Positions 43,813-51,914 of a DNA stretch of 64,000 nt are shown here, piece after piece. The first letter of the stretch is position 1, and each line of letters starts with the position of its first letter. The notes under the pieces were generated by a model. The model was not told the origin of the DNA and ran no database searches. It worked only from the letters and a program-made list of their open reading frames with translations. The stretch spans positions 3,348,001-3,412,000 of the forward strand of contig NZ_CP019420.1 in NCBI RefSeq assembly GCF_001984215.1. The letters are read 5' to 3'. Made by a program: the position numbers and the translations under genes. Source of the DNA: Mycobacterium sp. MS1601 (GTDB lineage: Bacteria; Actinomycetota; Actinomycetes; Mycobacteriales; Mycobacteriaceae).

Positions 43813-44981
43813 GCTTCTCTCGTTGTCGGTGTGGCGCTCTTCGGTTCGGTGAAGTCGCTGTTTCCCCGTGGGCCAACGGCCCATTCGTACTGATCGGGGA
43901 AGGGGATACGCACTGCCCGCGACGCATTTCGTACCCAGTACGGCTCTTCCAGGAGCGCGCGGCCGACGAGGACCACATCTGCGTCTCCGGCGCCGACGAT
44001 GGACTCCGCATGTGTGGGATCGGTGATCTTGCCGACGGCGGACACGGCAGACCTACTGACGGCTTGTTTGATGTGCCTGGCGAACGGGACTTGGTAGCCC
44101 GGAAACACGTCGATGCGGGCCCCTTTGATGAGACCGCCGCTGGTCACGTCGATGAGGTCGACGCCGAGGGTGTCCAGCTCTTGTGCAAGGCGCGTTGCTT
44201 GCGTGAGGTCCCACGCGGGTTCGCCTCGGGGTGCCCAGTCGGTCGCGGACAGTCGGAAGAAGACGGGAAGCCCGCGAGGGAAGTTCTCTCGTACGCTTCG
44301 GAACACGTCGATGGCGAGCCTGGATCTGCCGGCGAAGTCGACACCGTAGGCGTCCGTGCGTGAATTGCTGGAGGGCGACAGGAACTGGTGGAGCAGATAC
44401 CCGTGCCCGCCGTGTATCTCGACGGCTTCGTATCCCGCGGCGGCTGCCCTGCGGGCTGCTGCGCCGAACTGTTCTGCGATGTCTGACATTTGCTCCACCG
44501 GTATTGCCTGAGCGCCCCAGACCGGATCGGAGACAGGCCCCAGCGGAGTCCATCCGCCCTGTTCCGGCAACAACCTTCGGCCGCGTGCCCGCCAGGGCAG
44601 GTCAGTTGATGCCTTCCGGCCCGCGTGCGCAAGTTGGATCGCCGGGACTGCGCCTGCCTCGCGGATGGCAGAGGAGAGGCGCCTCAGCGGCGCAATGTGG
44701 TGGTCGCTCCAGATTCCGAGGTCGCTCGGGGTGATACGAGCCTCCGGTGAGACCGCGGTGGCCTCGACGATTATGAGTCCGGCACCTCCGCAGGCACGTG
44801 TCATCAGATGCGCGAGATGCCAGTCAGTCGGCATTCCTGCGACGCCCCCGATTTCGCAGGCTGAGTACTGACACATCGGCGACATCCATACTCTGTTGCG
44901 CACGGCCACATCCCTGAGAACGATCTCGTCGAACAATCCAGGGCCCCCCGTGGGGGGGGCGTGCCGCGCATTCTTCGCCAA
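43809..44981 (-). CDS. Old Yellow Enzyme family NADH:flavin oxidoreductase (YqjM-like)
   Basis: 390 residues. The YqjM-type redox-tuning cysteine is Cys37 in MSPMCQYS. IQLAHAGRKAS, the His pair in VEIHGGHGYLLHQFLSP, and FFRLSATDW follow. VGKITDPTHAESIVGAGDADVVLVGRALLEEPYW binds the FMN phosphate. These enzymes reduce activated C=C bonds of enones, enals and nitro compounds with NAD(P)H. In the island it could saturate an unsaturated ring ketone before cleavage. It overlaps the MHS transporter gene and is transcribed with it. Confidence 0.92.
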   Translation of the reverse strand: MAKNARHAPPTGGPGLFDEIVLRDVAVRNRVWMSPMCQYSACEIGGVAGMPTDWHLAHLMTRACGGAGLIIVEATAVSPEARITPSDLGIWSDHHIAPLRRLSSAIREAGAVPAIQLAHAGRKASTDLPWRARGRRLLPEQGGWTPLGPVSDPVWGAQAIPVEQMSDIAEQFGAAARRAAAAGYEAVEIHGGHGYLLHQFLSPSSNSRTDAYGVDFAGRSRLAIDVFRSVRENFPRGLPVFFRLSATDWAPRGEPAWDLTQATRLAQELDTLGVDLIDVTSGGLIKGARIDVFPGYQVPFARHIKQAVSRSAVSAVGKITDPTHAESIVGAGDADVVLVGRALLEEPYWVRNASRAVRIPFPDQYEWAVGPRGNSDFTEPKSATPTTREA

Positions 44982-45001
44982 CTCGTTCTCCTTGCGCTCG
45001 T

Positions 45002-45023
45002 TATGCGAGCATTCGCTCGCATA
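45002..45023. promoter_or_regulatory. Perfect inverted repeat upstream of the Old Yellow Enzyme gene
   Basis: TATGCGAGC-ATTC-GCTCGCATA: two perfect 9-base arms 21 bases before the minus-strand ATG at 44981. The left arm read as TATGCGAGCATT matches the TATGCGNNCATT half-sites at 35165-35195. Likely operator of the MHS/OYE transcript. Confidence 0.6.
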
Positions 45024-45133
45024 GGGAACGGCTTTTTATACATCGCCCGCACAGTTTCTGTCCATGCCCCGAACAGTCGCGTTCCGGCTCACGTCGCACG
45101 CGGTGGTCACGGCTGCTGGACCTTTCAGGGCTC

Positions 45134-46378
45134 TCAGGCGTCGAATCGGCCCGACTCCAGTCGTGTCCGCAAGTCACTGAGAAAGCTGGCGGCGTCGGCG
45201 CCGTCGAGCAGCTGATGGTCGTAGGTCAGCGACAGGTAGACCATGCTCCGTATTGCAAGGGTCTCGCCGAGGTTGTCCGCACTGTCGGTCACGACCGGCC
45301 GTTTGACGACGGATCCGATCCCCAGAACCGCCACCTGTGGGTGGTTGATGATCGGTGTGTCGAACAGGGTGCCGCGGCTGCTGGTGTTGGTGATCGTGAA
45401 CGTGCCTCCGGTCAGCTCGTCGGTTTCCAGTGACCGGCTGCGTGCCCGTGCAGTCAGATCGTCGATCTTGCGGGCCAGTCCTGGCACCGAGAGGTTGCCG
45501 ACCTCGCGCACGACCGGCATGTAAAGCCCGGTCTCGGTGTCGACGGCAATCGCGATGTTCTGGTGGTTGTGCAGTACAACCTCGCCGGCGTGGAGGTCGA
45601 GCGAAGCGTTGAGCATGGGGTGGCTGGTCAGGGTGTCCGCAACGGCTTTGGTCACGAACGGCAGGAACGTCAGCTGAATGCCATGGCGCTCCAGGAATGC
45701 ATCCTCTGACTGCTCACACAACCGGGAGATGTTGGTGACGTCGACCTCGATGACAGTCGTCAGGGGCGCCGACGAACGCAGCGCTTCCATCATCTGAGTG
45801 GCGATCTCGCGGCGCCGGCGGCTCAGCTGCACGCGGCGTTCGGGACCGGTCACCCCGGGAGCGGGCGAGGGCGGTGCGGGCCGGCTGGGTGCGGCTGGGG
45901 CCGCCGTAGTCGTGGGGTTGTGCGCTGTGGCGGGTTGGATGGACCTCCCCGCCGCGGCGAGGACGTCCTGCTTGCGGACCCGTCCGTCGCGGCCGGTGCC
46001 AGTCAGGTCCGCGAGGGTGACGTTGTGCTCGGCCGCGAGCCGCCGGACGAGCGGGGTGTAGCGGAGCGCGCGGTAGGGGGAGGCCACGGCTGGCGCCAGC
46101 GGGTCGGGCGCGGTTTTGGCCGGCGCGGTGGTGTCCAGCTCAGGCTCGCCGACGATCGCGATGGGGTCCCCGACGGTGACCGTCGTGTCCTCCGCGGCGA
46201 GGATCTCCAACAGGATACCCGCAGTCGGGGAAGGGATTTCGGTGTCGACCTTGTCGGTGGACACTTCCACGAGCGGCTCGTCTACCGCGACGTGGTCGCC
46301 GACCGACTTCAGCCACCTCGCGATGGTGCCTTCGGTGACGGACTCGCCGAGGGTGGGCAAGACGACGGAATTGGACAC
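45134..46378 (-). CDS. 2-oxoacid dehydrogenase E2 component (dihydrolipoamide acyltransferase)
   Basis: 414 residues from GTG 46378, after AAGGAG. The lipoyl domain has the target Lys43 in VSTDKVDTE. A Pro/Ala/Thr linker with the E1/E3-binding domain follows (YTPLVRRLAAEHNVTLADLTGTGRDGRVRKQDV), then a second linker and the catalytic domain. The active site HxxxDG is in TYDHQLLDGADAA. It transfers an acyl group from lipoamide to CoA. The E1 genes diverge from it and no E3 gene is present, so the general lipoamide dehydrogenase must serve. Confidence 0.93.
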   Translation of the reverse strand: MSNSVVLPTLGESVTEGTIARWLKSVGDHVAVDEPLVEVSTDKVDTEIPSPTAGILLEILAAEDTTVTVGDPIAIVGEPELDTTAPAKTAPDPLAPAVASPYRALRYTPLVRRLAAEHNVTLADLTGTGRDGRVRKQDVLAAAGRSIQPATAHNPTTTAAPAAPSRPAPPSPAPGVTGPERRVQLSRRRREIATQMMEALRSSAPLTTVIEVDVTNISRLCEQSEDAFLERHGIQLTFLPFVTKAVADTLTSHPMLNASLDLHAGEVVLHNHQNIAIAVDTETGLYMPVVREVGNLSVPGLARKIDDLTARARSRSLETDELTGGTFTITNTSSRGTLFDTPIINHPQVAVLGIGSVVKRPVVTDSADNLGETLAIRSMVYLSLTYDHQLLDGADAASFLSDLRTRLESGRFDA

Positions 46379-46453
46379 GGTGCTCCTTCGGTGAGCGGCT
46401 TCGGCGGGCGAAACGGTTCCGCCGGCGTTGACCGGACGTTCCGCATGGTGCAC

Positions 46454-46482
46454 TATACGAGCACGTGACCACAATACGAGCA
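46454..46482. promoter_or_regulatory. Direct repeat ATACGAGCA in the divergent E2/E1 promoter region
   Basis: ATACGAGCA occurs at 46455-46463 and again at 46474-46482, 19 bases apart (about two helical turns). The first reads TATACGAGCA and resembles the TATGCGAGCA half-site at 45002. Located just before the E1alpha ribosome site, it could bind an island regulator. The match is partial, so this is tentative. Confidence 0.4.
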
Positions 46483-46493
46483 GGAGGCGGATC

Positions 46494-47498
46494 GTGACTA
46501 CCCCGCAGGCACACGTGCTGACCACCCCGGAGGTGGACCGCGCCTCGGACGTCGCGCTCTACCGGACGATGCTGCTGATCCGCGAGGTCGAAAGCGGGAT
46601 CGAACGAGTTCACCGACAGGGCCGAATCAACGGCTCGTTTCACTCCTCGCTGGGACAGGAGTCGGCTGCGGCGGGAGTGTGCGCCGCACTCGGCCCGGAC
46701 GACATCGTGACCAGCAACCACCGCGGCCACGGACATGCGATCGCCAAGGGCGTTACCGCCGACGCTGTCATCGGTGAGCTCTACAGGAAGACTCACGGAA
46801 CCACGGGCGGACGCGGCGCGTCGATGCACTTGCACGACCGGAGCGTGAACTTCTACGGCGAGTCCGCCATTGTCGGCGGTACCCTCCCGTGGGCGGCCGG
46901 CGCCGGCTGGGCGCGGCGGCGGCTGGGCAAGCCCGGGATCGCGGTGGCCTTCGCTGGCGACGGTGGCTTTGCCAATGGCGTCTTCTCCGAGACCATCCGC
47001 ACCGCGCGGCACTGGTCCGCGCCGTGCTTGTTCGTCTGCGAGAACAACGGCTGGGCGCACTCGATGTCGGCGGAGCGGGTCTTCGGACCTCCGGGCTCGA
47101 TCGCGCGCCAGGCCGCCGCGTCTGGTATCGAGGCGCGGTACGTCGACGGGCGCGACGTGCGTGACGTCTACGCCGTGGCCCAGGAACTCGTCGCGCTGGT
47201 GCGCACCGGTGTTCCGGCGTTCCTCGAGGTCGGGGTGTACCGGGTCCGACCGCACAGCTTGACCGACGCCGACTACATGTATCGCGGCAAACGGGACGGC
47301 GCCGATTGGCTCGATATGCACGACCCCTTGGCGCTCTTGCGGAGTCGGCTGCGTCCGGTCGAGGCCGAAGCGGTCGACGAAGAAGTCGCCGAGACCGTCC
47401 GGCAGGCGATCGAGAAGGGCGAGGCCGGCGCGGTACCGGCGGCCGAGACCGCAGAGATGTTCGTCTACAGCACGAAAGGTCTGCACTGGAATGCCTGA
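46494..47498 (+). CDS. 2-oxoacid dehydrogenase E1 component, alpha subunit
   Basis: 334 residues from GTG 46494, which follows AGGAGG. The thiamine diphosphate motif runs from AGDGGFANG (155-162) to ENNGWA (183-188). The substrate region GQESAAAGVCAAL and HRGHGHAIAKG is that of acetoin-dehydrogenase/pyruvate-dehydrogenase alpha subunits. It decarboxylates a 2-oxo acid or cleaves a 1,2-diketone-type substrate. It pairs with the beta subunit encoded next, which it overlaps by eight bases. Confidence 0.92.
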   Translation: MTTPQAHVLTTPEVDRASDVALYRTMLLIREVESGIERVHRQGRINGSFHSSLGQESAAAGVCAALGPDDIVTSNHRGHGHAIAKGVTADAVIGELYRKTHGTTGGRGASMHLHDRSVNFYGESAIVGGTLPWAAGAGWARRRLGKPGIAVAFAGDGGFANGVFSETIRTARHWSAPCLFVCENNGWAHSMSAERVFGPPGSIARQAAASGIEARYVDGRDVRDVYAVAQELVALVRTGVPAFLEVGVYRVRPHSLTDADYMYRGKRDGADWLDMHDPLALLRSRLRPVEAEAVDEEVAETVRQAIEKGEAGAVPAAETAEMFVYSTKGLHWNA

Positions 47499-48468
47499 AC
47501 TCAAATTCCTCGAGGCGATCCGTGAGGGAATGGCCGCGGAGATGGCAATCGACGAGAACGTCGTGATCATGGGCGAGGAAGTCGGTCAGCTCGGCGGCGT
47601 CTTCGCTGTCACCAAGGGGCTCATCGATCGGTTCGGCAGTGACCGGGTGATGGACTCGGTCCTGGCGGAGGGAGCGCTGACGGGGTTCGCCGTGGGGGTC
47701 GCGACGGAGGGAATGCGCCCGGTCGTAGAGATCATGTTCTCCGATTTCTCCACCCAGGCGATGGACCAGCTGTTCAACTTCGCGGCGAAGATTCACTACA
47801 TGAGCAACGGGCAGTTCAACGCGCCCATGGTCGTGCGCCTGCCGGGAGGTGCCGGGACCAACCACGGCCCGCAGCATTCGCAGAGCTTCGAGACGATCTA
47901 CGCACACATCCCAGGCCTGATCGTGGCGATGCCGAGCACTCCGTCCGACGCGTACTGGATGATGCGGCACGCCATCCGCACCGACGACCCCGTCATCTTC
48001 CTGGAGAACAAGTACCTCTACTTTCGCGCCGTAGAGGAGGTCGATGAGACCGAGGGATATCGGTCGATGGATGCGCGCGTAGTCCGGGCCGGCGACGACG
48101 TGACCATTGTCTCTGCCGGTCGCATGGTGCCGCGGGCGCTCGCGGCCGCAGAGCGGGCAGCCGCCGACGGCGTCCAGTGCGAGGTCGTCGACCTGCGATA
48201 TCTCTGGCCACTCGATTTCGAGACCGTCGCGCGCTCGGTGCGTCGGACCAACCGGCTCCTCATCGTCCACGAGGCCGTCGAGTTTTGCGGGTGGGGCGGC
48301 GAGGTGGCTTCTCGCGCAGCCGACCAGCTGCTCACCGACCTCGACGCACCGGTCCGGCGGGTGGGGTCCAAGCGCATCCCGATCCCCGTCGGCCAGCACC
48401 TGGAGGATCACGTGGTCCCGACCGAGGACCGCATTTACGCAGAGATCCGCGACATCGCGGCGTACTGA
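47491..48468 (+). CDS. 2-oxoacid dehydrogenase E1 component, beta subunit
   Basis: 325 residues, normal for the family: FLEAIREGMAAEMAIDENVVIMGEEVGQLGG at the start, RVMDSVLAEGALTGFAVGVA, and PVVEIMFSDFSTQAMDQLFNFAAK. RLPGGAGTNHGPQHSQS gives the conserved active-site histidine region. It forms the alpha2beta2 heterotetramer with the preceding gene product. Acetoin-type and branched-chain-type enzymes look alike here, so the oxo substrate remains open. Confidence 0.92.
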   Translation: MPELKFLEAIREGMAAEMAIDENVVIMGEEVGQLGGVFAVTKGLIDRFGSDRVMDSVLAEGALTGFAVGVATEGMRPVVEIMFSDFSTQAMDQLFNFAAKIHYMSNGQFNAPMVVRLPGGAGTNHGPQHSQSFETIYAHIPGLIVAMPSTPSDAYWMMRHAIRTDDPVIFLENKYLYFRAVEEVDETEGYRSMDARVVRAGDDVTIVSAGRMVPRALAAAERAAADGVQCEVVDLRYLWPLDFETVARSVRRTNRLLIVHEAVEFCGWGGEVASRAADQLLTDLDAPVRRVGSKRIPIPVGQHLEDHVVPTEDRIYAEIRDIAAY

Positions 48469-48496
48469 ACCACCGAAGATGAGGAGAACGAGTCAC

Positions 48497-49402
48497 GTGA
48501 TCGAACCGCAGTCCCTTTCCATCCCCAGCGACGGCGAGACCCTTTCCGCCGATCTCTATCTGCCCGACACCCCGGGGCCGCACCCGACGGTCGTGATGGC
48601 GGGTGGATGGTGCTATGTCAAAGAGCTCGCCCAGCCGACGTACGCGCGTGCCTTCGCGGAGGCTGGGCTCGCCGCGGTGGTGTTCGACTACCGTTGCTTC
48701 GGAGACAGCACCGGTGAGCCGCGTCAACACATCGACCCGGCTAAGCAGGTTGCCGACTACCGCAACACCATCACCTTCGCCGAGGGGCTCGACGCCGTCG
48801 ACGCGGAGCGCATCGGTGTCTGGGGAATCTCTTATAGCGGCGGGCACGTCCTCCAGGTCGGCGCAGAGGACAGCCGGGTGAAGGCACTGTGCGGCGTTGT
48901 CCCCGTCATCGACGGCTACCAGAACATGCGACTTGCCCACGGCACCATCGGCTTCCGGCGCTTCCAGCAGGCGTTGCTCGACATGCGGCGCGAGCAGTAC
49001 CGAACCGGCGAGGTGGGCTACATCGAACACCAGCCGGCACGTGAGGGAGATCTGTCGACCTGGCCCTTCCCGAGGAGCAAGGAAACCTTCCGCATGCTCA
49101 AGGATCGGGAGGCGCCGAACTACCTCGGACGGGCCACCTGGGAGTCCTCCGAGCTGCTGCTCGGCTATCACGTCGGCCCGTACCTCCGTCGCCTGGTCGG
49201 CAAGCCGGTCAAGCTGGTGATCGCAGAGGGTGACGACCACACCCACTGGGATCTCGCGGTCGACGCCTTCGGCCAGATCCCTGGAGAGGCAAAGGAGCTG
49301 ACCATCGTTCCCAAGTCCGATCATCTGACGCTGTACACCGATCGCCAGGCGCAGCAAGGGGTTGCTTCGGACATCGCTTCGTTCTTCAGCCGGAGTCTCT
49401 GA
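48497..49402 (+). CDS. Alpha/beta hydrolase (dienelactone hydrolase/acetyl-xylan-esterase-like)
   Basis: 301 residues from GTG 48497 after GAGGAG. The nucleophile elbow GISYSGGH is present. An acid-bearing VIAEGDDHTHWD and a late histidine in PKSDHLTLY complete the triad. The N-terminal strands (LSADLYLPDTPGPHPTVVMAGGW) match the S15/DLH-type group. It follows the E1beta gene by 28 bases. With a thiamine enzyme next door it may hydrolyse a diketone or lactone intermediate. It is the last intact gene before the right-hand transposase remnant. Confidence 0.82.
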   Translation: MIEPQSLSIPSDGETLSADLYLPDTPGPHPTVVMAGGWCYVKELAQPTYARAFAEAGLAAVVFDYRCFGDSTGEPRQHIDPAKQVADYRNTITFAEGLDAVDAERIGVWGISYSGGHVLQVGAEDSRVKALCGVVPVIDGYQNMRLAHGTIGFRRFQQALLDMRREQYRTGEVGYIEHQPAREGDLSTWPFPRSKETFRMLKDREAPNYLGRATWESSELLLGYHVGPYLRRLVGKPVKLVIAEGDDHTHWDLAVDAFGQIPGEAKELTIVPKSDHLTLYTDRQAQQGVASDIASFFSRSL

Positions 49403-49424
49403 CCACGTACCCGATGGAGAGGTC

Positions 49425-49910
49425 GGATGGCTCCGCGGACACGCCGACTGCGCGCAGCAGTGTGTGGGCGATCGCGGCGCACGGGATCCAGGCCGAAATC
49501 GCGCCGAAGCGTCCCGAGCGTATGTGGGTCGAGGGACCGTCGATGAACTCATCGGCGTCGGCTCACGCGAAATTGATTCCAGTACCCGGGTTTGTCCGAA
49601 AGTGAACTCCTGCAACAACGTTCCGATGGTCGAGGGCGCGGACACGCTGTCGAAAAGTGTCTCTATCTCGTCGCTGCGCAGCACGCCGAGGTTGTCGATA
49701 CTGTCCGCGCCCGCGCACATCCCTGCGATCACCGTGGTCAGCTTCGGAGACGGGTTGGCCGACCCGGACTTGATCCGAGGCTCGGCGCAAGGGACCTTCC
49801 CGGCCAACAGGTCAGACAACCCTGACTGGGTGGCCAGCATCATCACCCACGCGGTGCACTGCCACGAGATGATCGTCGTCGAACACCGCCGCCGCGGCGC
49901 CGACGTCATG
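49425..49910 (-). mobile_element. IS1380-family transposase remnant, right island edge
   Basis: On the minus strand, 49909-49590 reads an IS1380 N-terminal half (GANPSPK-like SANPSPKLTTVIAGMC, then GADSIDNLGVLRSDEI and STIGTLLQEFTFG). At about 49560-49430 a different frame reads FIDGPSTHIRSGRFGA and AWIPCAAIAHTLLRAVG, the C-terminal segment. The catalytic middle is gone and the frame is broken, so it is inactive. The C-terminal part closely matches the fragment at 34828-35070, but inverted. Confidence 0.78.
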
Positions 49911-50049
49911 CGACATCTACACCGGAAGTGCCTTTCCGAGCCCGGTTGATCAATTCTTAAGGAACATCAAACATCCCAGTTAGTTCAGAGGGCACTTTTT
50001 CTCAGTTCAACACCCCGAACCCACCGGCATTTCATCGGTGAATGGAGGC

Positions 50050-51903
50050 TCAGTTCGAGGCAGGTGCAGGCGTCGGAATGGGCGCCGGGATCCGCTTCTG
50101 GGCGAACAACGCCTCCATGGCAGGGCCCACCAGCGGGCGGGACAGCAGAAAGCCCTGTGCCCTGTTGCAGCCGTGCTGCACCAGGGTGCGCGCTGCTGCC
50201 TCGGTCTCCACGCCCTCGGCCACCAACTGCAGATCGAAGGCCTCGGCCAAGGCGATCACCGCCCGCACGATCGCGAGATCGCCTGCGCTGCTGCCCAAGT
50301 CGTGGACGAAGCTCCTGTCGATCTTCAGGGTGTCCACGGGCAGCGACTTCAGGTGTGACAGCACGCTGTAGCCGGTGCCGAAGTCATCGATGGCGATCTG
50401 GACACCCACCTCTTTGAGTGCCGCCAGGGTAATGCGTGTGGTCTCGATGTCTTGTACGACAACGCTTTCGGTGATCTCCAAGCACACCGACTGGCCGTCG
50501 AGACCGAACTCGTCGAGGATGTCGGCCACTGTCTCGGCAAAACCGTCGGCCACCAGTTGAACCGGCGAGACGTTGAGTCGCATGACGGCATCCAGGCCGA
50601 TGCCGCGCGAGCGCCACCGCGCGAACTCCGAGCACGCGGTCCGCATCACCCAGCGACCCAGCTCGCCCGCCAGGTTGATGGACTCGGCCACGGCGATGAA
50701 CGAATCGGGGTACAGCAGACCCCTGGTTGGGTGTTGCCAGCGGACCAGGGCCTCGGCGGCCAGCACTTCGCCGGTGCGCATGTCGATCTCGGGCAGATAG
50801 TGCAACACCAGCGAGTCGCTTTCGATGACACCCTGCAGGTGCAGCTCGATGTCGTTGCGGAACGTGGTCTTCAGCGACATGTCCTCGGAGAACACCGCGA
50901 TCTTGTTGCCGCCGGCGCTCTTGGCGGTGAGCACAGCTTGATCGGCTTTGCGCAGCAGATCCGAGGCGGAGTCGACACCAGGTTCGCCCAGTGCGACACC
51001 GACACTGACTGTGCGTGTGAGCGTTTCACCGTCGATGGCCACCCGCTCACGCAGCGCCGCCTGCAGACGGTGGGCCAGATTGTCGCCGCCCTCGACATCG
51101 ATGGCACCGTTGGGCACCACCACGAACTCGTCGCCGCCCAGGCGAGCGATCAGACTGTCGGAGCCTGCCTTGGCGCGCAACCGCTCTGCGAAGATGCGGA
51201 TGAACCAGTCACCGGCGTTGTGGCCGAGGTAGTCGTTGACGGCTTTGAGACGGTCCAGATCGAGGAACAGCGCGGCGACGGGTCCCGGCTGCCCGGCGGC
51301 CAACCGCTTCTCCAGGTGTGCGATCAGCGCCCTGCGATTGTGCAGCCCGGTCAGGTCGTCGTGCTCAGCGAGATAGCGGAGTTGTTCCTCGGCGAGGATG
51401 CGCGCCTGGACCTGGGAGAACAGCGACGCGATGGCTTTGAGCGCGTCGACCTCCTCAGGTAACCACTCGCGGTCGCCGTACTTGATGAATCCCATTGCGC
51501 CGGTGGTGACATCGCCAGAGACCAATGGCACGAACGCGCCCGACGTGGCCACCACGCCGCTGCTTTCCTCGATCTTTCGCTGGTAGTCGTCGGTGGCAGG
51601 CGTGGGGCGGATGATCACCGGTTCCTTGGCGTGCTCCGCGACGGCGAAGACCGGGTCGGCATCGGCGAAGTACACCACCCCGATGGGGTCCGGATCCGGG
51701 ATGAACGGTCGCGGCGGCCATTCGGCGACGAGCTTGGTGGCACGAATCTCGTGGTCGTTGTGGCGCAGGAAACTGACGTCGACGCCGAAGTATTCGACCA
51801 GGTGGGCCAGGACCTGGGTGCTCAACTCCACCGAGGTGTCGGCCGTGGCCGCCATGAGTCGCGTGGCGACGGACGTGACAAGGAGGTCCAAGCGTCTTGA
51901 CAT
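50050..51903 (-). CDS. GAF-GGDEF-EAL cyclic-di-GMP enzyme (Rv1354c/DcpA-like)
   Basis: 617 residues. A GAF sensor lies at ~10-165. The GGDEF domain has its motif at 256-260 (RLGGDEFVVV). The EAL domain spans ~355-605 with EAL at 384-386, ITES, DDFGTGYS at 506-513 and QGFLLSRPL. Both catalytic signatures are intact, so it may make and break cyclic di-GMP as the mycobacterial DcpA enzyme does. Two oddities are visible: no RxxD inhibitory site precedes GGDEF (GSDS there), and the usual YQP of the EAL domain is YLP at 369-371. No membrane segment. The gene beside it matches the Rv1355c type. Confidence 0.93.
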   Translation of the reverse strand: MSRRLDLLVTSVATRLMAATADTSVELSTQVLAHLVEYFGVDVSFLRHNDHEIRATKLVAEWPPRPFIPDPDPIGVVYFADADPVFAVAEHAKEPVIIRPTPATDDYQRKIEESSGVVATSGAFVPLVSGDVTTGAMGFIKYGDREWLPEEVDALKAIASLFSQVQARILAEEQLRYLAEHDDLTGLHNRRALIAHLEKRLAAGQPGPVAALFLDLDRLKAVNDYLGHNAGDWFIRIFAERLRAKAGSDSLIARLGGDEFVVVPNGAIDVEGGDNLAHRLQAALRERVAIDGETLTRTVSVGVALGEPGVDSASDLLRKADQAVLTAKSAGGNKIAVFSEDMSLKTTFRNDIELHLQGVIESDSLVLHYLPEIDMRTGEVLAAEALVRWQHPTRGLLYPDSFIAVAESINLAGELGRWVMRTACSEFARWRSRGIGLDAVMRLNVSPVQLVADGFAETVADILDEFGLDGQSVCLEITESVVVQDIETTRITLAALKEVGVQIAIDDFGTGYSVLSHLKSLPVDTLKIDRSFVHDLGSSAGDLAIVRAVIALAEAFDLQLVAEGVETEAAARTLVQHGCNRAQGFLLSRPLVGPAMEALFAQKRIPAPIPTPAPASN

Positions 51904-51914
51904 GACGTTACGCC

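Larger units (their letters stand above)
34828..49910. other. Putative catabolic genomic island bounded by inverted IS1380-type remnants
   Basis: Decayed transposase pieces of the same family mark both ends, on opposite strands. Between them lie only transport, catabolic and regulatory genes. In M. tuberculosis the genes on either side (Rv0382c and Rv0381c) are, as I recall, neighbours, whereas here they are about 24 kb apart. Part of that separation (50-55 kb) is due to a second block outside the remnants. No integrase, att site or tRNA was seen, so the mechanism of entry is unknown. Confidence 0.6.

Noticed and set aside
44941..44962. GGGCCCCCCG followed by TGGGGGGGGC as a possible regulatory hairpin
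   Set aside because: It lies inside the first codons of the Old Yellow Enzyme gene and is explained by Pro/Gly coding (PPTGGPG).
48332..49909. 525-residue minus-strand frame over the hydrolase gene and beyond
   Set aside because: Only its first ~100 residues are meaningful (IS1380 N-terminus). The rest is antisense to the hydrolase and E1beta genes.
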